NCBI GenBank assembly: GCA_964344035.1
Contig: CAYFLK010000019.1
Location: forward strand, 1-55,271
DNA length: 55,271 nt
DNA from: UBA1014 sp964344035
GTDB lineage: Bacteria; SAR324; NAC60-12
Reading direction: 5' to 3'
Part shown: one piece after another, positions 42,173 through 49,573 of the stretch
How positions within the stretch are numbered: position 1 is the first letter of the stretch
Layout: each line of letters starts with the position of its first letter
The notes under the pieces: generated by a model
What the model was told of the DNA's origin: nothing
Database searches by the model: none
The model's input: the letters and a program-made list of their open reading frames with translations, nothing else
Made by a program: the position numbers and the translations under genes

Positions 42173-43018
42173 ATGGCCGGAATTTCAAAATTTCTAAAAT
42201 GTGACGGGGCGGAAATTCACTTTATGGAATGGGGTGACCCGCAAGGTGAAGCTGTTGTCATGTGGCACGGGCTGGCCCGCACCGGTAGGGATTTTGACGA
42301 TTTGGCGGAGGCCCTTTCCGATCAGTGGAGGGTGATCTGTCCGGACACTCTTGGACGCGGTATGAGCCAGTGGGCCGAACACCGCGAGCAGCAATACAGT
42401 TTTGCGAGTTATTGCCGGTGTGCGCTGGACTTGCTGAATCAACTGGGGGTTGAAAAAGTGCGCTGGATCGGCACCTCGATGGGAGGTATGATCGGCGTGG
42501 TCCTTGCGGCAAATGACCTCCGGGAAAGGATGACGCATATGGTGCTTAACGACATTGGTCCTGGGGCAATTCCGGATGAAGCAATCCAGCGCATCGCCGA
42601 ATACGTTGGGAATCCTCCGGTATTTGAAACCATTGGAGAACTGGAACAATGGCTCAGGTCGGTTTACGCGCCATTTGGAAAGAATCCGGATTCCTTTTGG
42701 CAGCGCATGGCTGAAACATCTTACCGCCGCACCGACGACGGTCATGTGACCGTGCATTATGATCCGATGATCGTCACCCAGTTTACCACGCACAAAAGCG
42801 ATCTGGATTTGTGGGAAGAGTACGATCAGGTAAAATGCCTGACTTTACTGATGCGCGGAGCTGATTCAGATGTGCTTCCGGTGGAGGTTGCAACAGAAAT
42901 GAGCACTCGCGGCCCTTGTGCACGACTTGAAGTTTTTGAAGGATACGGACACGCCCCCACACTCAATACTCCTGAACAAATTGCCTTGTTAAGAGATTTC
43001 TTTCATCTGCAACCTTGA
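42173..43018 (+). CDS. Alpha/beta hydrolase
   Basis: 281 residues. Canonical features are VVMWHGLARTGRDFDDL (HG oxyanion motif), CPDTLGRGMS, WIGTSMGGMIG with the nucleophile Ser in G-T-S-M-G-G, a likely Asp in LMRGADSDVLP and the His in FEGYGHAPTL. The fold covers esterases, amidases and C-C hydrolases; as the last gene of a liv operon it may act on the imported compound. ATG at 42173 follows GGAGG (42163-42167). It starts one base after livM ends. Confidence 0.88.
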   Translation: MAGISKFLKCDGAEIHFMEWGDPQGEAVVMWHGLARTGRDFDDLAEALSDQWRVICPDTLGRGMSQWAEHREQQYSFASYCRCALDLLNQLGVEKVRWIGTSMGGMIGVVLAANDLRERMTHMVLNDIGPGAIPDEAIQRIAEYVGNPPVFETIGELEQWLRSVYAPFGKNPDSFWQRMAETSYRRTDDGHVTVHYDPMIVTQFTTHKSDLDLWEEYDQVKCLTLLMRGADSDVLPVEVATEMSTRGPCARLEVFEGYGHAPTLNTPEQIALLRDFFHLQP

Positions 43019-43080
43019 ACGACCAAGCACACCAATCCACTCAGGGCAGGGGCAGGTGCGCGTCAGGTGCGGCGATTGGT

Positions 43081-43260
43081 CAGTCTCTTATAAATTCATT
43101 CATGCCTGCCTGTGCGTCGCAACTGTCTGCGTGCCACGCACAGGCAGGCGCAGACAGGTACAATATTTCAAAAATTTCTCTTAACACCTCACCTATTGTG
43201 CAAGTTGAGGGGTAAATTCAAAATCGAAATCGAATTTCTATCCCGATTACGATAGCGACC
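43081..43260. repeat. Dispersed repeat, copy C
   Basis: CAGTCTCTTATAAATTCATTC (43081-43101) leads into a CCTGCCTGTGCGTCGCA palindromic segment repeated in inverted form by GCCACGCACAGGCAGGC (43132-43148). After a short AT-rich stretch comes AAAATCGAAATCGAATTTC with TATCCCGATTACGATAGCG (43221-43258). Each piece has counterparts at 11.9, 28.3 and 46.6 kb. It lies between the liv-linked hydrolase and the cassette-like block. Confidence 0.55.
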
Positions 43261-43267
43261 TAGATTG

Positions 43268-43311
43268 TATTTGGCACGGGCAGGCCCCGGACGGCACAGC
43301 CAGCGTTAGGT
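43268..43311 (-). other. Degenerate or truncated attC-like site
   Basis: On the minus strand ACCTAAC (RYYYAAC core) contains the TAA stop of the small membrane protein gene and is followed by GCTGGCTGTGCCGTCCGG and an inexact GGGGCC...CCCGTGCC fold. No clear GTTRRRY partner is found before the repeat element, so this looks like a half site. Confidence 0.3.
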
Positions 43312-43725
43312 GGCACAATTCGACTTTTCCGCATTCGGCGTCGAACGCCTTGCCTCCAGACCCCGAACAATCACGTACGCAATGAGCGCGAACACAAAGA
43401 ATACCAGCAGCATCCACGCGATGCTTTGCAAAGTGCCGATGACTGTGCGGTACACCTCAAACGTCCAGCGCTCGGCGTTAAGCACTATGACCTCAGCCTC
43501 CTCGGGTCGCGGGGTAATATACTTCTCCAAGTCCCATACCCGAACACCTCCGGACACGCCCGCAACGTAGATCGCGAAAGTAAGATACCGCCACCACGCC
43601 CCGCCTATTTCCTCGGCCACGATCCGGCCAAGAATCGTGGATATGGATTTGCGGAAAAGTCTGACGACCAAGTACGAAACGATTACGGCGATTGCAAATG
43701 TGACTACCAGCAGGACAATGAACAT
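43306..43725 (-). CDS. Small membrane protein, two hydrophobic regions
   Basis: 139 residues from the ATG at 43725, which follows AAGGAG at 8-nt spacing; a GTG at 43734 is also open. One hydrophobic region is at the N-terminus (MFIVLLVVTFAIAVIVSYLVV), a second weaker one around residue 45-60, and a third near the C-terminus (AWMLLVFFVFALIAYVIV). The middle contains an acidic segment YITPRPEEAEVIVLNAERW. I do not recognise the family. It starts about 13 nt after the methyltransferase stop, so both form one unit, and its own TAA lies inside an attC-like core. Confidence 0.65.
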   Translation of the reverse strand: MFIVLLVVTFAIAVIVSYLVVRLFRKSISTILGRIVAEEIGGAWWRYLTFAIYVAGVSGGVRVWDLEKYITPRPEEAEVIVLNAERWTFEVYRTVIGTLQSIAWMLLVFFVFALIAYVIVRGLEARRSTPNAEKSNCAT

Positions 43726-43737
43726 AACATTCACTCC

Positions 43738-44394
43738 TTAGATCAGTGGGACGCGTCGTGCCAGAATGAACACTGCTTTGTTCTTGCCCGGTTGCCATTG
43801 AAACTCAATCTGGAACCCGGCACTTGTCAGACTGTACTGTAATTCCGTTGTGGTGAAGACCTTGACGAGAGGAATCACCCGAAAGAAACCGCCAACAGGT
43901 GCGAGAATCCTGAACAGCATCTTCATCTCCGCAATGCAGGCCGTGCTGCTAACAAAAATACCACCCGGCTTGAGCATTTTGCAAACCTTGGCAATTGTTC
44001 CTTCCTTATTCTCCAGCAAGTGCAAAATGTTGAGCCCTAAGACGGCGTCCAAGCTTTGATCAAGAGTATTGAATTCTTCAATGGATGAGCATTCAAAAGT
44101 AACATTCTTGATATCTCCTGCATCAGCTTTGGCTTGGGCGATTTCGATCATTTTCGATGAGACGTCAATCGCTCGAATATGCTTCACATAGGGAGCATGG
44201 AGAAGGGCTGTCGATCCTGTGCCACAGCCGAACTCCATAACTTGCATGTCCGGGTGGAAGTATTCGCGTGTAATTTGCAGCTTCTTCTTGTAAGCCGCTT
44301 CGTCCGCAATAGGCTGTTTCGAATAGCGCCTTGCAATCCTGTCCCAGAATTTTGCTGAGTGATCCCTCATCTCTTCAGGAACGCTGATGACCAA
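43738..44394 (-). CDS. Class I SAM-dependent methyltransferase
   Basis: 218 residues. The SAM site is VMEFGCGTGSTALLHAP (motif I), IRAIDVSSKMIEIAQAKA (motif II), LDAVLGLNILHLLEN and LKPGGIFVSSTACI. The substrate is unknown; the general type methylates small molecules or lipids. A TTG at 44394 gives the longest frame; the ATG at 44370 (MRDHSAKFWDRIARRYSK) is a better match to the family start. It is separated by about 350 nt without a gene from the attC-like site upstream. The stop overlaps the leader of the small membrane protein gene. Confidence 0.85.
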   Translation of the reverse strand: MVISVPEEMRDHSAKFWDRIARRYSKQPIADEAAYKKKLQITREYFHPDMQVMEFGCGTGSTALLHAPYVKHIRAIDVSSKMIEIAQAKADAGDIKNVTFECSSIEEFNTLDQSLDAVLGLNILHLLENKEGTIAKVCKMLKPGGIFVSSTACIAEMKMLFRILAPVGGFFRVIPLVKVFTTTELQYSLTSAGFQIEFQWQPGKNKAVFILARRVPLI

Positions 44395-44744
44395 AATCTC
44401 CGTTTGCTATGCTTGAAGCGAAGCGAGTGGTATTGCAATCCGAGTGAATTTGCTTGATCGGCGAAGCCGCTGCCCATCCGGGATTCCTTCTGCACCGCAT
44501 AAGAAAGGAAGTGTACATGGTTATGTAACCCTGAAACAACATCACCGACCATCGAAAAAACCGGTTCAACCGGTAATGGATACCTGCGTTTATAATCAGC
44601 CTTTTAAGACGCCCACAGCCTTATGCACAGGGTAAATCGAATTCAAAGATCAAATAATCGGTTACGAAAACCACCTTCCTCCACATTTGCCTGACTAGGC
44701 AGCCTCCCGCCAAAAAAGATGTTTTCTATATATACACCGGACTT
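44395..44744. other. Non-coding stretch between cassette-like units
   Basis: About 350 nt with short overlapping open frames on the minus strand but no recognisable protein. It contains a terminator-like hairpin (44554-44574) and the palindrome GGACTTGTCC at 44739-44748, partly inside the attC-like site. Confidence 0.4.
44554..44574 (-). terminator. Intrinsic terminator
   Basis: On the minus strand ACCGG-TTGAA-CCGGT is followed by TTTTTT. It would end transcripts from the higBA unit before the methyltransferase gene. Confidence 0.6.
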
Positions 44745-44805
44745 GTCCAACAAACGGTTCAGATTGTGGCTCGTTCCTCGCACAATCTAATCTTATTCGT
44801 TATAC
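44745..44805 (-). other. attC-like recombination site after higA
   Basis: 61 nt. Minus strand begins GTATAAC, which holds the TAA stop of higA, and ends GTTGGAC (a perfect GTTRRRY). Between them an imperfect stem has an uninterrupted 8-bp AGATTGTG/CACAATCT and a 12-nt loop CGAGGAACGAGC. Size, end boxes and stem fit an integron attC (59-be). Confidence 0.5.
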
Positions 44806-45090
44806 GCTGGCCGCCACCAGTGGTTGGACATGGTTCTTGGGTTTATTAAGGGACAAGTCATGAGTGGCTTGTAGGTTAAGCCAAAATTCAGGCGAGGTAT
44901 TGAATGCTTCTGAAAGCAACCAGGCAGTATCCGATGATACACCCCTCTTGCCCCTGACGATTTCATTGATTCGTTGAACAGGAATGCCGATATGTGTTGC
45001 TAGTGCCTTTTGGGATAATCCCAACGGCTCAAGGAACTCTTTTAGCAATATAACCCCGGGATGGGTTGCTACACGATTTGATGGAATCAT
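44800..45090 (-). CDS. higA: HigA-family antitoxin
   Basis: 96 residues. HigA/VapI-type start HPGVILLKEFLEPLGLSQKALA leads into an HTH (LSQKALATHIGIPVQRINEIVRGKRGVSSDTAWLLSEAF) and ends with SPEFWLNLQATHDL, all typical of the family. It neutralises the HigB toxin encoded just upstream and represses the operon by binding its promoter. The ATG at 45090 is 20 nt after the higB stop. The TAA stop falls within the attC-like core. Confidence 0.93.
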   Translation of the reverse strand: MIPSNRVATHPGVILLKEFLEPLGLSQKALATHIGIPVQRINEIVRGKRGVSSDTAWLLSEAFNTSPEFWLNLQATHDLSLNKPKNHVQPLVAASV

Positions 45091-45110
45091 TTTTCTGTCT
45101 CCAGAATTTT

Positions 45111-45401
45111 CTAATGGTAATCTGTAAACTGAACATCATGAGCATTCGAAGCCTGCCACTTGAACACGATGCGCCATTGATTGTTGATACGCATACTATG
45201 GAAACCTGCAAAATTGCCTTTCAGTGTCTCCAATCGATTGCCTGGAGGAGATTTTAAATCCTCCAGTGACTGGGCTGCGTTTAGGACATCCAGTTTGTAA
45301 AGTGCTGATTCTTTTATTTGATTCGGTAGATGCCTGGCAGGGCTACTCGAAATGCCATGAAAAAGATCCGCTGTTGCGCGATTTCCGAACGAAGCAATCA
45401 T
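45111..45401 (-). CDS. higB: HigB-family toxin (RelE superfamily)
   Basis: 96 residues. The HigB pattern is RATADLFHGISSSPARHLPNQI, ALYKLDVLNAAQSLEDLKSPPGNRLETLKG, FAGFHSMRINNQWRIVFKW and VQFTDYH. HigB is a ribosome-dependent mRNA interferase; the conserved NQWRIVFKW strand and the terminal Tyr-His region supply catalytic residues. The toxin-first order is normal for higBA. The ATG at 45401 is 48 nt after the end of the upstream attC-like site, as in integron toxin-antitoxin cassettes. Confidence 0.93.
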   Translation of the reverse strand: MIASFGNRATADLFHGISSSPARHLPNQIKESALYKLDVLNAAQSLEDLKSPPGNRLETLKGNFAGFHSMRINNQWRIVFKWQASNAHDVQFTDYH

Positions 45402-45448
45402 GGCCTGATGTTAGCGCATTCACGGATTCCGTGCAACCATGTATTTAC

Positions 45449-45506
45449 GCATAACGACATGCTCTTCGGTGGAGCCTGCGACGTCCGCAGAAGCAACTTG
45501 TTAAGT
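45449..45506 (-). other. attC-like recombination site between mrr and higB
   Basis: 58 nt. Minus strand begins ACTTAAC (RYYYAAC) and ends GTTATGC. Internal arms TGCTTCTGCGGA and TCCACCGAAGAGCA pair imperfectly with unpaired extra bases, as attC stems do. Just upstream, the mrr stop lies in a second RYYYAAC box, ATCTAAC (45522-45528). Confidence 0.5.
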
Positions 45507-45523
45507 GATTTTTCTGTAGGCGG

Positions 45524-46384
45524 TTAGATGGTTTTGAACCAGTCTTCGTTGACCTCGACGCTCTCCACCATCTTGACCCCCACCCCAAGGCGGAGCTCTT
45601 TGAGCTTGTCTGCAAGTAAATCGCCGTCCATCAGGTCAAGGGGAGGGGCACCGTCTCGTGTGGCTTCACGTCGTGCTTCCCGGGTGAAGCCACCGGTCGT
45701 GATGATCAGGCCCTTGTCCGCTCGGCCAATCATGGCTCCTCTGAAGTCCCGGACGACATCCGGACCGATGTTCCCGCGGTATCTCTTGCTCTGGAAGAGC
45801 ACGTTGAAGCTGATGAGCCCGCCGATGCGGATGGTCCCGTGACCATCGATGCCTCCGTCACCGGAACGCCCGGTAACCTCAACTTCAATAAATCCCGCTT
45901 CACGCAGAAGACGTTGGCAGAGCCGCTCGAAGGCGGCTGGCTCAAGTTGGAGGAGAACCTGGAGCAGCTTGCCCTTCCAGTCGAGTTCCTGGTCCTCTTC
46001 GCCCGGGACGGCGTCGGGTTCGGCTACCTGACGCGCCTCCCGTGCTTCCTTCTATTGGCGCCGGATCGTTCGGACCACGTCGCTGGTGTTGACTTTCTGA
46101 GTCTTCTGCCCTTCTGTGGTTAGCGTCCAGACCGCGCGCTCCGAGTTGTCCAGAAGGCCGTAGCTCTTCAGGTAGGTTCGCGCCCAGGCAGCTTGGTAAG
46201 CCAGTTCCGTCTGGCCCCCCTCGCCTTGCGGAGCATCAGCTACTTCCTCAGGTAGCTGTAAGCTTGAAACGATCTCGTCGATGAGCTCTTGAATAGAAGC
46301 ACTGCCGCCGAGTTTGTGAAATACGTGCAGTGTCGGGTTCATCAGCTTGTCGAACGTCGGGACTCGGTCGCGTGCTTCTGTCAT
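45524..46384 (-). pseudogene. mrr: Mrr-type restriction endonuclease gene with an in-frame amber stop
   Basis: Type IV enzymes of this family cut modified DNA. The N-terminal part (MTEARDRVPTFDKLMNP... to TIRRQ) is the Mrr DNA-binding domain. It is stopped by TAG at 46052-46054, after which the same frame runs on without interruption: KEAREARQVAEPDA, LQLEPAAFERLCQRLLREAGF, VTGRSGDGGIDGHG, FNVLFQSKRYRGNIGPDVV and LIITTGGFTREARREATRD to TAA at 45524. The catalytic D (GGIDG) and QxK (FQSK) are intact. About 286 codons, near the normal ~300. The ATG at 46384 has a GGAAG box; an ATG at 46450 is an upstream alternative. One point mutation or a sequencing error separates this from a functional gene. 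Confidence 0.8.
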
Positions 46385-46445
46385 ATCTTTCTTCCCACTT
46401 ATCGGTAGTGTATATTTTATTGTGTGAAATCTGGAAAGGCTTGAT

Positions 46446-46517
46446 CTCATGGGTATTTTTCCTTTAGGTTTGTTTTTCTTCCAACAGCAAACCTTCAATA
46501 AGGAGCATACCCATGAG
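46446..46517. repeat. Inverted duplication of a translation-start region
   Basis: Outer arms CTCATGGGTAT/ATACCCATGAG (11 bp, perfect) and inner arms GGTTTG/CAAACC. Read outward on each strand, both arms give CAAACCT, an AAGGA box, ATACCC and ATGAGA, that is, a ribosome binding site with a start codon. The minus copy opens into the mrr frame at 46450, the plus copy into a 20-codon ORF at 46513. Confidence 0.6.
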
Positions 46518-46575
46518 AATGGAGATCACAGTAAAGGAATTCAAATTTACCGGATTTACAAGACCTTATGCCTAA
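46513..46575 (+). CDS. Possible 20-residue ORF
   Basis: ATG at 46513 with AAGGAG at 7-nt spacing encodes MRMEITVKEFKFTGFTRPYA before TAA. Its start lies in the right arm of the 72-nt inverted repeat. It may be a truncated gene or leader; no homolog is recognised. Confidence 0.25.
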   Translation: MRMEITVKEFKFTGFTRPYA

Positions 46576-46636
46576 TGCCGGTTTCGCCAGCAACCGGTGG
46601 TGTCGGAATCGCTACTTGCCTGCACCAAGCGTAGCG

Positions 46637-46675
46637 CCTGCCTGCGTGCAAAGCACAGGCAGGCAAGAATGAAAT
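46637..46675. repeat. Dispersed palindromic repeat, copy D
   Basis: 39 nt built around CCTGCCTGCGTGC...GCACAGGCAGG, ending AAGAATGAAAT. It matches 33 of 39 positions with copy A (11940-11978), and its reverse complement matches the start of copy C (43093-43121). Confidence 0.6.
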
Positions 46676-47010
46676 GGAAGATACTAAGTTCGGGGTCGTT
46701 TATCTCGTTTCGGGACTTAAACCCCGTAAAGTAGCCGGCAAGGCTTTGCATCGCTTGCCGACTCTGTTATCGTAACGCGAAACTTCATTCGTATCTTGTC
46801 ACGCCGTTTTGATTCGTACAGTACACGTGAGACCTGAACATCAATGACTGTGTTCCGATCTAATGCCCCGGGATAATTAATGCAGCCGCTGAAGTAACCC
46901 TATGGCAGCAACGGGAATTGTCCGAGGAAGCACCGGAATTGCAGAAGGAACGGGTTTCAAACACAAGCGTCAGATAATCAAAAAAAACGAATTCAGGAAA
47001 ATTTTTTGTT

Positions 47011-48360
47011 GTGCATAATTCGAACAACATTGCCTCCATGCTGGAACGCACCTCAAAAATCTGGCCGTCCCATCCGGCGATTTCCTTGGGGAGAACAAAT
47101 TGGACGGATTATGCGACATTTGCCAATCTTTCTTTTGCTGCTGCAAACGCACTGCATGAGGAATGCGGGTTGAGGACCGGTGACCGTGTTGCCGTTATCA
47201 TGCCCAATCACCCGGAATACCTGGTTTCCCTCTATGCAATCTGGTGCGCAGGACTCATTGCTGTTCCAATCAACGCTAAACTGCACTCCAGCGAGTTTGA
47301 GTTTATTCTCAAACACTGCGGAGCAAGGATGTGCATCACAACTAAGAAAATGTCGGCTTGCTTGCAGCAGTCATTACAGCGCATCCCTGATTTGCAAAAA
47401 ATCCTGGAAGTGGATGCGGAACCCTGGCTTTCGTACAAAACGGGGAACTCGCTCGAGGTGGTCGAAGTTTCAGGAGACGATGCGGCATGGCTGTTTTACA
47501 CCAGCGGCACCACGGGCAAACCCAAAGGGGCAATGCTGACACATGCAAATCTGCATTCAATGACATTGGGGTATTTTGCCGATGTAGATACTGTTTCGCC
47601 GATGGATTGTATCCTTCATGCCGCGCCGCTTTCTCACGGTTCTGGAATGTACAATATCCCGCATATCGCCAAAGGGGCGAACCAAGTGATTCCCGAAAGC
47701 GGGAAGTTTAACCCCCGGGAGATTCTAGAACTTATTGCAAATTACCCGGGGACCACCATGTTTGCCGCTCCCACGATGGTCAAACGACTGGTGGAATTCC
47801 AGGAAACGGAAACTGCCGATACGGAAAACCTGAAAACCATTGTCTATGGCGGTGGTCCGATGTATGTGGAGGATTTGAAAAAAGCCTTGCGGGTTTTCGG
47901 TAATAAATTGGTGCAGATTTACGGTCAGGGTGAATCGCCGATGACCATAACCACACTCACAAAAGAAATGCACCGGGACGCGCTGGCAAACAACATGGAA
48001 AAACGCCTGGCTTCAGCCGGTGTTCCTCAAATGGTGGTTGATGTATGCATGATGGATCAAAATGATGCCCAGGCGCCTGCGGGAGAATGCGGGGAAATAT
48101 GTGCCCGCCTCGCTGCTCGCCTCTGGGTTACGCAAGGGAGAAAAAATGGCAACCGTGCTTTCCAATTGCGAGGAACTGATGCTGCTTTACTGGGCCGCCG
48201 CCAAGACCGGAATCGTGATTGTGCCCGGAAGCCCCCTGCTGCAGGTTTCGGGATTGACGACCCTGCTTATGGATTCGGACTCAGTGTTCGTCTTCGCCGA
48301 GGCGTCCTTCGCGGAAATGCTCAGGAAAATACGACCGGAACTGCCCGCAGTTCGCAATGA
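47011..48360 (+). pseudogene. Acyl-CoA synthetase, C-terminally truncated and frame-shifted
   Basis: GTG start at 47011. Up to about 48100 this is a normal ANL-superfamily acyl-CoA synthetase: WLFYTSGTTGKPKGAMLTHANL (P-loop), HAAPLSHGSGMY, APTMVKRL, YGGGPMYVEDLKKAL, QIYGQGESPMT and GECGEIC. Expected downstream parts (TGD hinge, C-terminal lysine domain, ~130 residues) are missing. From about 48100 the frame continues as out-of-frame reading of the next synthetase and has no family resemblance. The product would lack the domain needed for thioester formation. The junction is either a real deletion or a misassembly between neighbouring synthetase genes. Confidence 0.7.
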
Positions 48361-49543
48361 TGGATGGATCCTGGTCGGAGACGAAACACCCGCTCCCGGG
48401 TTTCAGACATACAAACATTTTACTGAAGGAGCAGCTGACACGGAACCCCCGGACGCGGGACTTGGGGATGACGACGTATTCAACATCATGTATTCCAGCG
48501 GTACCACCGGCGCGCCCAAGGGTATCGTGCACACCCACTACGTGCGCGCCAACTACTGCACGCATTTCGCGTCAGCGTGGCGCATGACCCCGGAAAGCGT
48601 GGTGCTGCATGCCGGAGCAATAGTTTTCAATGGTTCAATGCTGGACCTGATGCCTTGGATGTACCTGGGCGCAACCTATATTATGCACCACGCGTTTGAC
48701 GCGGGCGCGGTGATCGAAACGATTGGGAAGGAACACGTAACCCACATAATCATGGTGCCTTCGCAGATCATGGCCCTGCTCAACCATCCTGATTTTGACT
48801 CGGCAAAATTGCGCTCCCTGGAAATGCTCCAGAACGTCGGAGCGCCCCTGCTGCTTGAATACAAACACCGCCTGAATCAACAGCTGCCCGGATGTTTTTA
48901 TGAGCTGTACGGGCTGACAGAGGGTTTCATGACAGTCCTCGACAAACATGACGCACTGCGCAAGGTCGGTTCCGTGGGCGCTCCTCCACCCTTCCTGGAT
49001 ATGCTGATCATGCGCGAAAACGGGGATGAATGTGCTGCCGGCGAGGTGGGTGAGATCTGCGGACGCAGTCCGATGCTGATGGCGGAATATTACAAGCGTC
49101 CGGACCTAACCGAAAAGACCATCGTCGATGGCTGGCTGCACAGCGGAGACCTGGGTTATGTCGACGAGGATGGATTCCTTTTCCTGGTCGACAGAGTCAA
49201 GGACATGATCATCAGCGGCGGGGTCAATGTCTATCCGCGTGATATAGAAGAAGTGGCAGTCCGGCATCCGGACATCGCCCAGGTCGCGGTCTTCGGTGTC
49301 CCGGACGAAAAATGGGGGGAGGCGCCGGTTGCAGCCGTGATCTTGCACGAGGGTAAGCCGGTCGCGCCGGAAGCGCTGAAATCATGGATCAACGAGCGGG
49401 TCGACGCCAAGTTTCAGCGCGTCATCGACGTGATACTCTTCAATTCGTTTCCGCTCAACATCGCCGGCAAGACCCTCAAACGGGAAATGCGTGACACTTA
49501 CCTGAAAAGCGAAGGCAAAATACAGAACCCTGTGCCACAATAG
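48062..49543 (+). CDS. Acyl-CoA synthetase, N-terminally truncated
   Basis: Genuine similarity starts near 48110 (LLASGLRKGEKMATVLSNCEELMLLYWAAAKTG), so roughly the first 40 residues of the original enzyme are lost and the codons from 48062 are out-of-frame sequence of the preceding gene. The rest is complete: IMYSSGTTGAPKGIVHTH (P-loop), HAGAIVFNGSMLD, LYGLTEGFMTV, LHSGDLGYVDEDGFLFLVDRVKDMIISGG (hinge and A8) and the catalytic-Lys region NIAGKTLKREM. Members activate fatty or aromatic acids with ATP and CoA. Expression in the present state would need a start inside the fused region. Confidence 0.78.
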   Translation: MMPRRLRENAGKYVPASLLASGLRKGEKMATVLSNCEELMLLYWAAAKTGIVIVPGSPLLQVSGLTTLLMDSDSVFVFAEASFAEMLRKIRPELPAVRNDGWILVGDETPAPGFQTYKHFTEGAADTEPPDAGLGDDDVFNIMYSSGTTGAPKGIVHTHYVRANYCTHFASAWRMTPESVVLHAGAIVFNGSMLDLMPWMYLGATYIMHHAFDAGAVIETIGKEHVTHIIMVPSQIMALLNHPDFDSAKLRSLEMLQNVGAPLLLEYKHRLNQQLPGCFYELYGLTEGFMTVLDKHDALRKVGSVGAPPPFLDMLIMRENGDECAAGEVGEICGRSPMLMAEYYKRPDLTEKTIVDGWLHSGDLGYVDEDGFLFLVDRVKDMIISGGVNVYPRDIEEVAVRHPDIAQVAVFGVPDEKWGEAPVAAVILHEGKPVAPEALKSWINERVDAKFQRVIDVILFNSFPLNIAGKTLKREMRDTYLKSEGKIQNPVPQ

Positions 49544-49573
49544 CACCCCCCGGACTAATGAAAAAATATTCCG

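Larger units (their letters stand above)
46385..47010. other. Largely non-coding region upstream of mrr and the acyl-CoA synthetase
   Basis: About 625 nt holding a long inverted repeat, a 20-codon ORF, repeat copy D and a GC-rich hairpin CGGCAAG/CTTGCCG (46736-46760). No larger gene is recognised. Confidence 0.45.

Noticed and set aside
46732..46752. Sigma-54 promoter candidate with GG...TTTGCA upstream of the acyl-CoA synthetase
   Set aside because: GG and GC are 9 nt apart, not 10; one-base changes in this spacing normally abolish function.
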